The notes beneath the pieces were generated by a model. It saw only the letters and a list, made by a program, of their open reading frames with translations, made no database searches and was not told where the DNA came from. A stretch of DNA of 43,378 nt from Bacillus sanguinis (GTDB lineage Bacteria > Bacillota > Bacilli > Bacillales > Bacillaceae_G): the NCBI RefSeq assembly GCF_018332475.1, contig NZ_BOQB01000174.1, forward strand, positions 1 through 43,378, written 5' to 3'. The position numbers and the translations under genes are program-made. Shown here piece by piece: positions 43,336 through 43,378 of the stretch. Each line of letters opens with the position of its first letter. Within the stretch, counting starts at the first letter, position 1.

Positions 43336-43378
43336 TTGATAACCTCACATGAATACTCCATTCATGTGAGGTTATCAA
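43336..43378. terminator. Perfect 19-bp hairpin at the window edge
   Basis: TTGATAACCTCACATGAAT pairs perfectly with its complement at 43360-43378 around ACTCC. The window ends at the last paired base, so a T-run cannot be seen. Probably a terminator of a gene beyond the edge; an element end is also possible. Confidence 0.6.

Noticed and set aside
43148-43378. A 76-codon minus-strand ORF at the window edge
   Set aside because: It begins within the 19-bp hairpin and has no ribosome binding site.

Overview
The window looks like chromosomal DNA of a Bacillus cereus-group bacterium. It is AT-rich, with strong Bacillus-type ribosome binding sites, many TTG and GTG starts, and short intergenic rho-independent terminators. 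It carries two very large spore-surface-type collagen-like genes, a tRNA-Trp T-box in front of trpS, a bcr1-like repeat, and many Bacillus families (DUF2785, DUF1292, DUF2651, DUF3796, HxlR, ROK). There is no phage block, tRNA, rRNA or CRISPR array.

Layout. 1-4.5 kb: start of a minus-strand gene, a lipoprotein, a TPR protein, an MFS exporter, and a CGNR-like zinc protein followed by a methyltransferase. 4.6-9.7 kb: two tandem collagen-like genes with matching C-terminal domains. 9.7-10.7 kb: a minus-strand c-di-AMP riboswitch leading to a 47-codon ORF, then a GNAT gene. 10.7-14 kb: GlsB-type protein, AI-2E-type permease, a small protein, and T-box plus trpS. 14-17.4 kb: a 49-codon ORF coupled to a MacB/FtsX-type ABC transporter. 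17.6-19.8 kb: an acetyltransferase, an MFS gene remnant and a ROK repressor, tied together by three copies of one palindrome. 19.8-27.8 kb: small metabolic and unknown genes (VOC, Nudix, DUF2785, GNAT, tyrosine phosphatase, HAD phosphatase, tubby-like protein), a bcr1 repeat, and an XRE/DUF3796 pair. 27.8-31 kb: an ABC exporter and an SDR. 31.4-36.3 kb: a lipoprotein, a two-gene membrane/nuclease-like operon, and a pyruvate kinase without its C-terminal domain. 36.3-41.5 kb: DUF1292, nitroreductase with divergent HxlR regulator, a secreted protein, a second histidyl-tRNA synthetase, and YbaK. 41.5-43.4 kb: a gene-poor tail with a structured stretch, a lipoprotein and a long hairpin at the edge.

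The most interesting items are these. (1) A histidine leader peptide (MQNFNTSFQLHHHT) with overlapping alternative hairpins and a terminator in front of hisS2 looks like ribosome-mediated attenuation of a tRNA synthetase gene. (2) A c-di-AMP riboswitch lies upstream of an unknown 47-residue protein, with an 18-nt hairpin that masks the Shine-Dalgarno sequence. (3) A translationally coupled pair encodes a YaaW-like coiled-coil membrane protein and a membrane-anchored PD-(D/E)xK-like protein, a candidate defence or membrane-nuclease module. (4) An unexplained structured intergenic stretch lies near 41.6-41.8 kb. All functional statements rest on reading the sequence and on memory of protein families; no database search was run.
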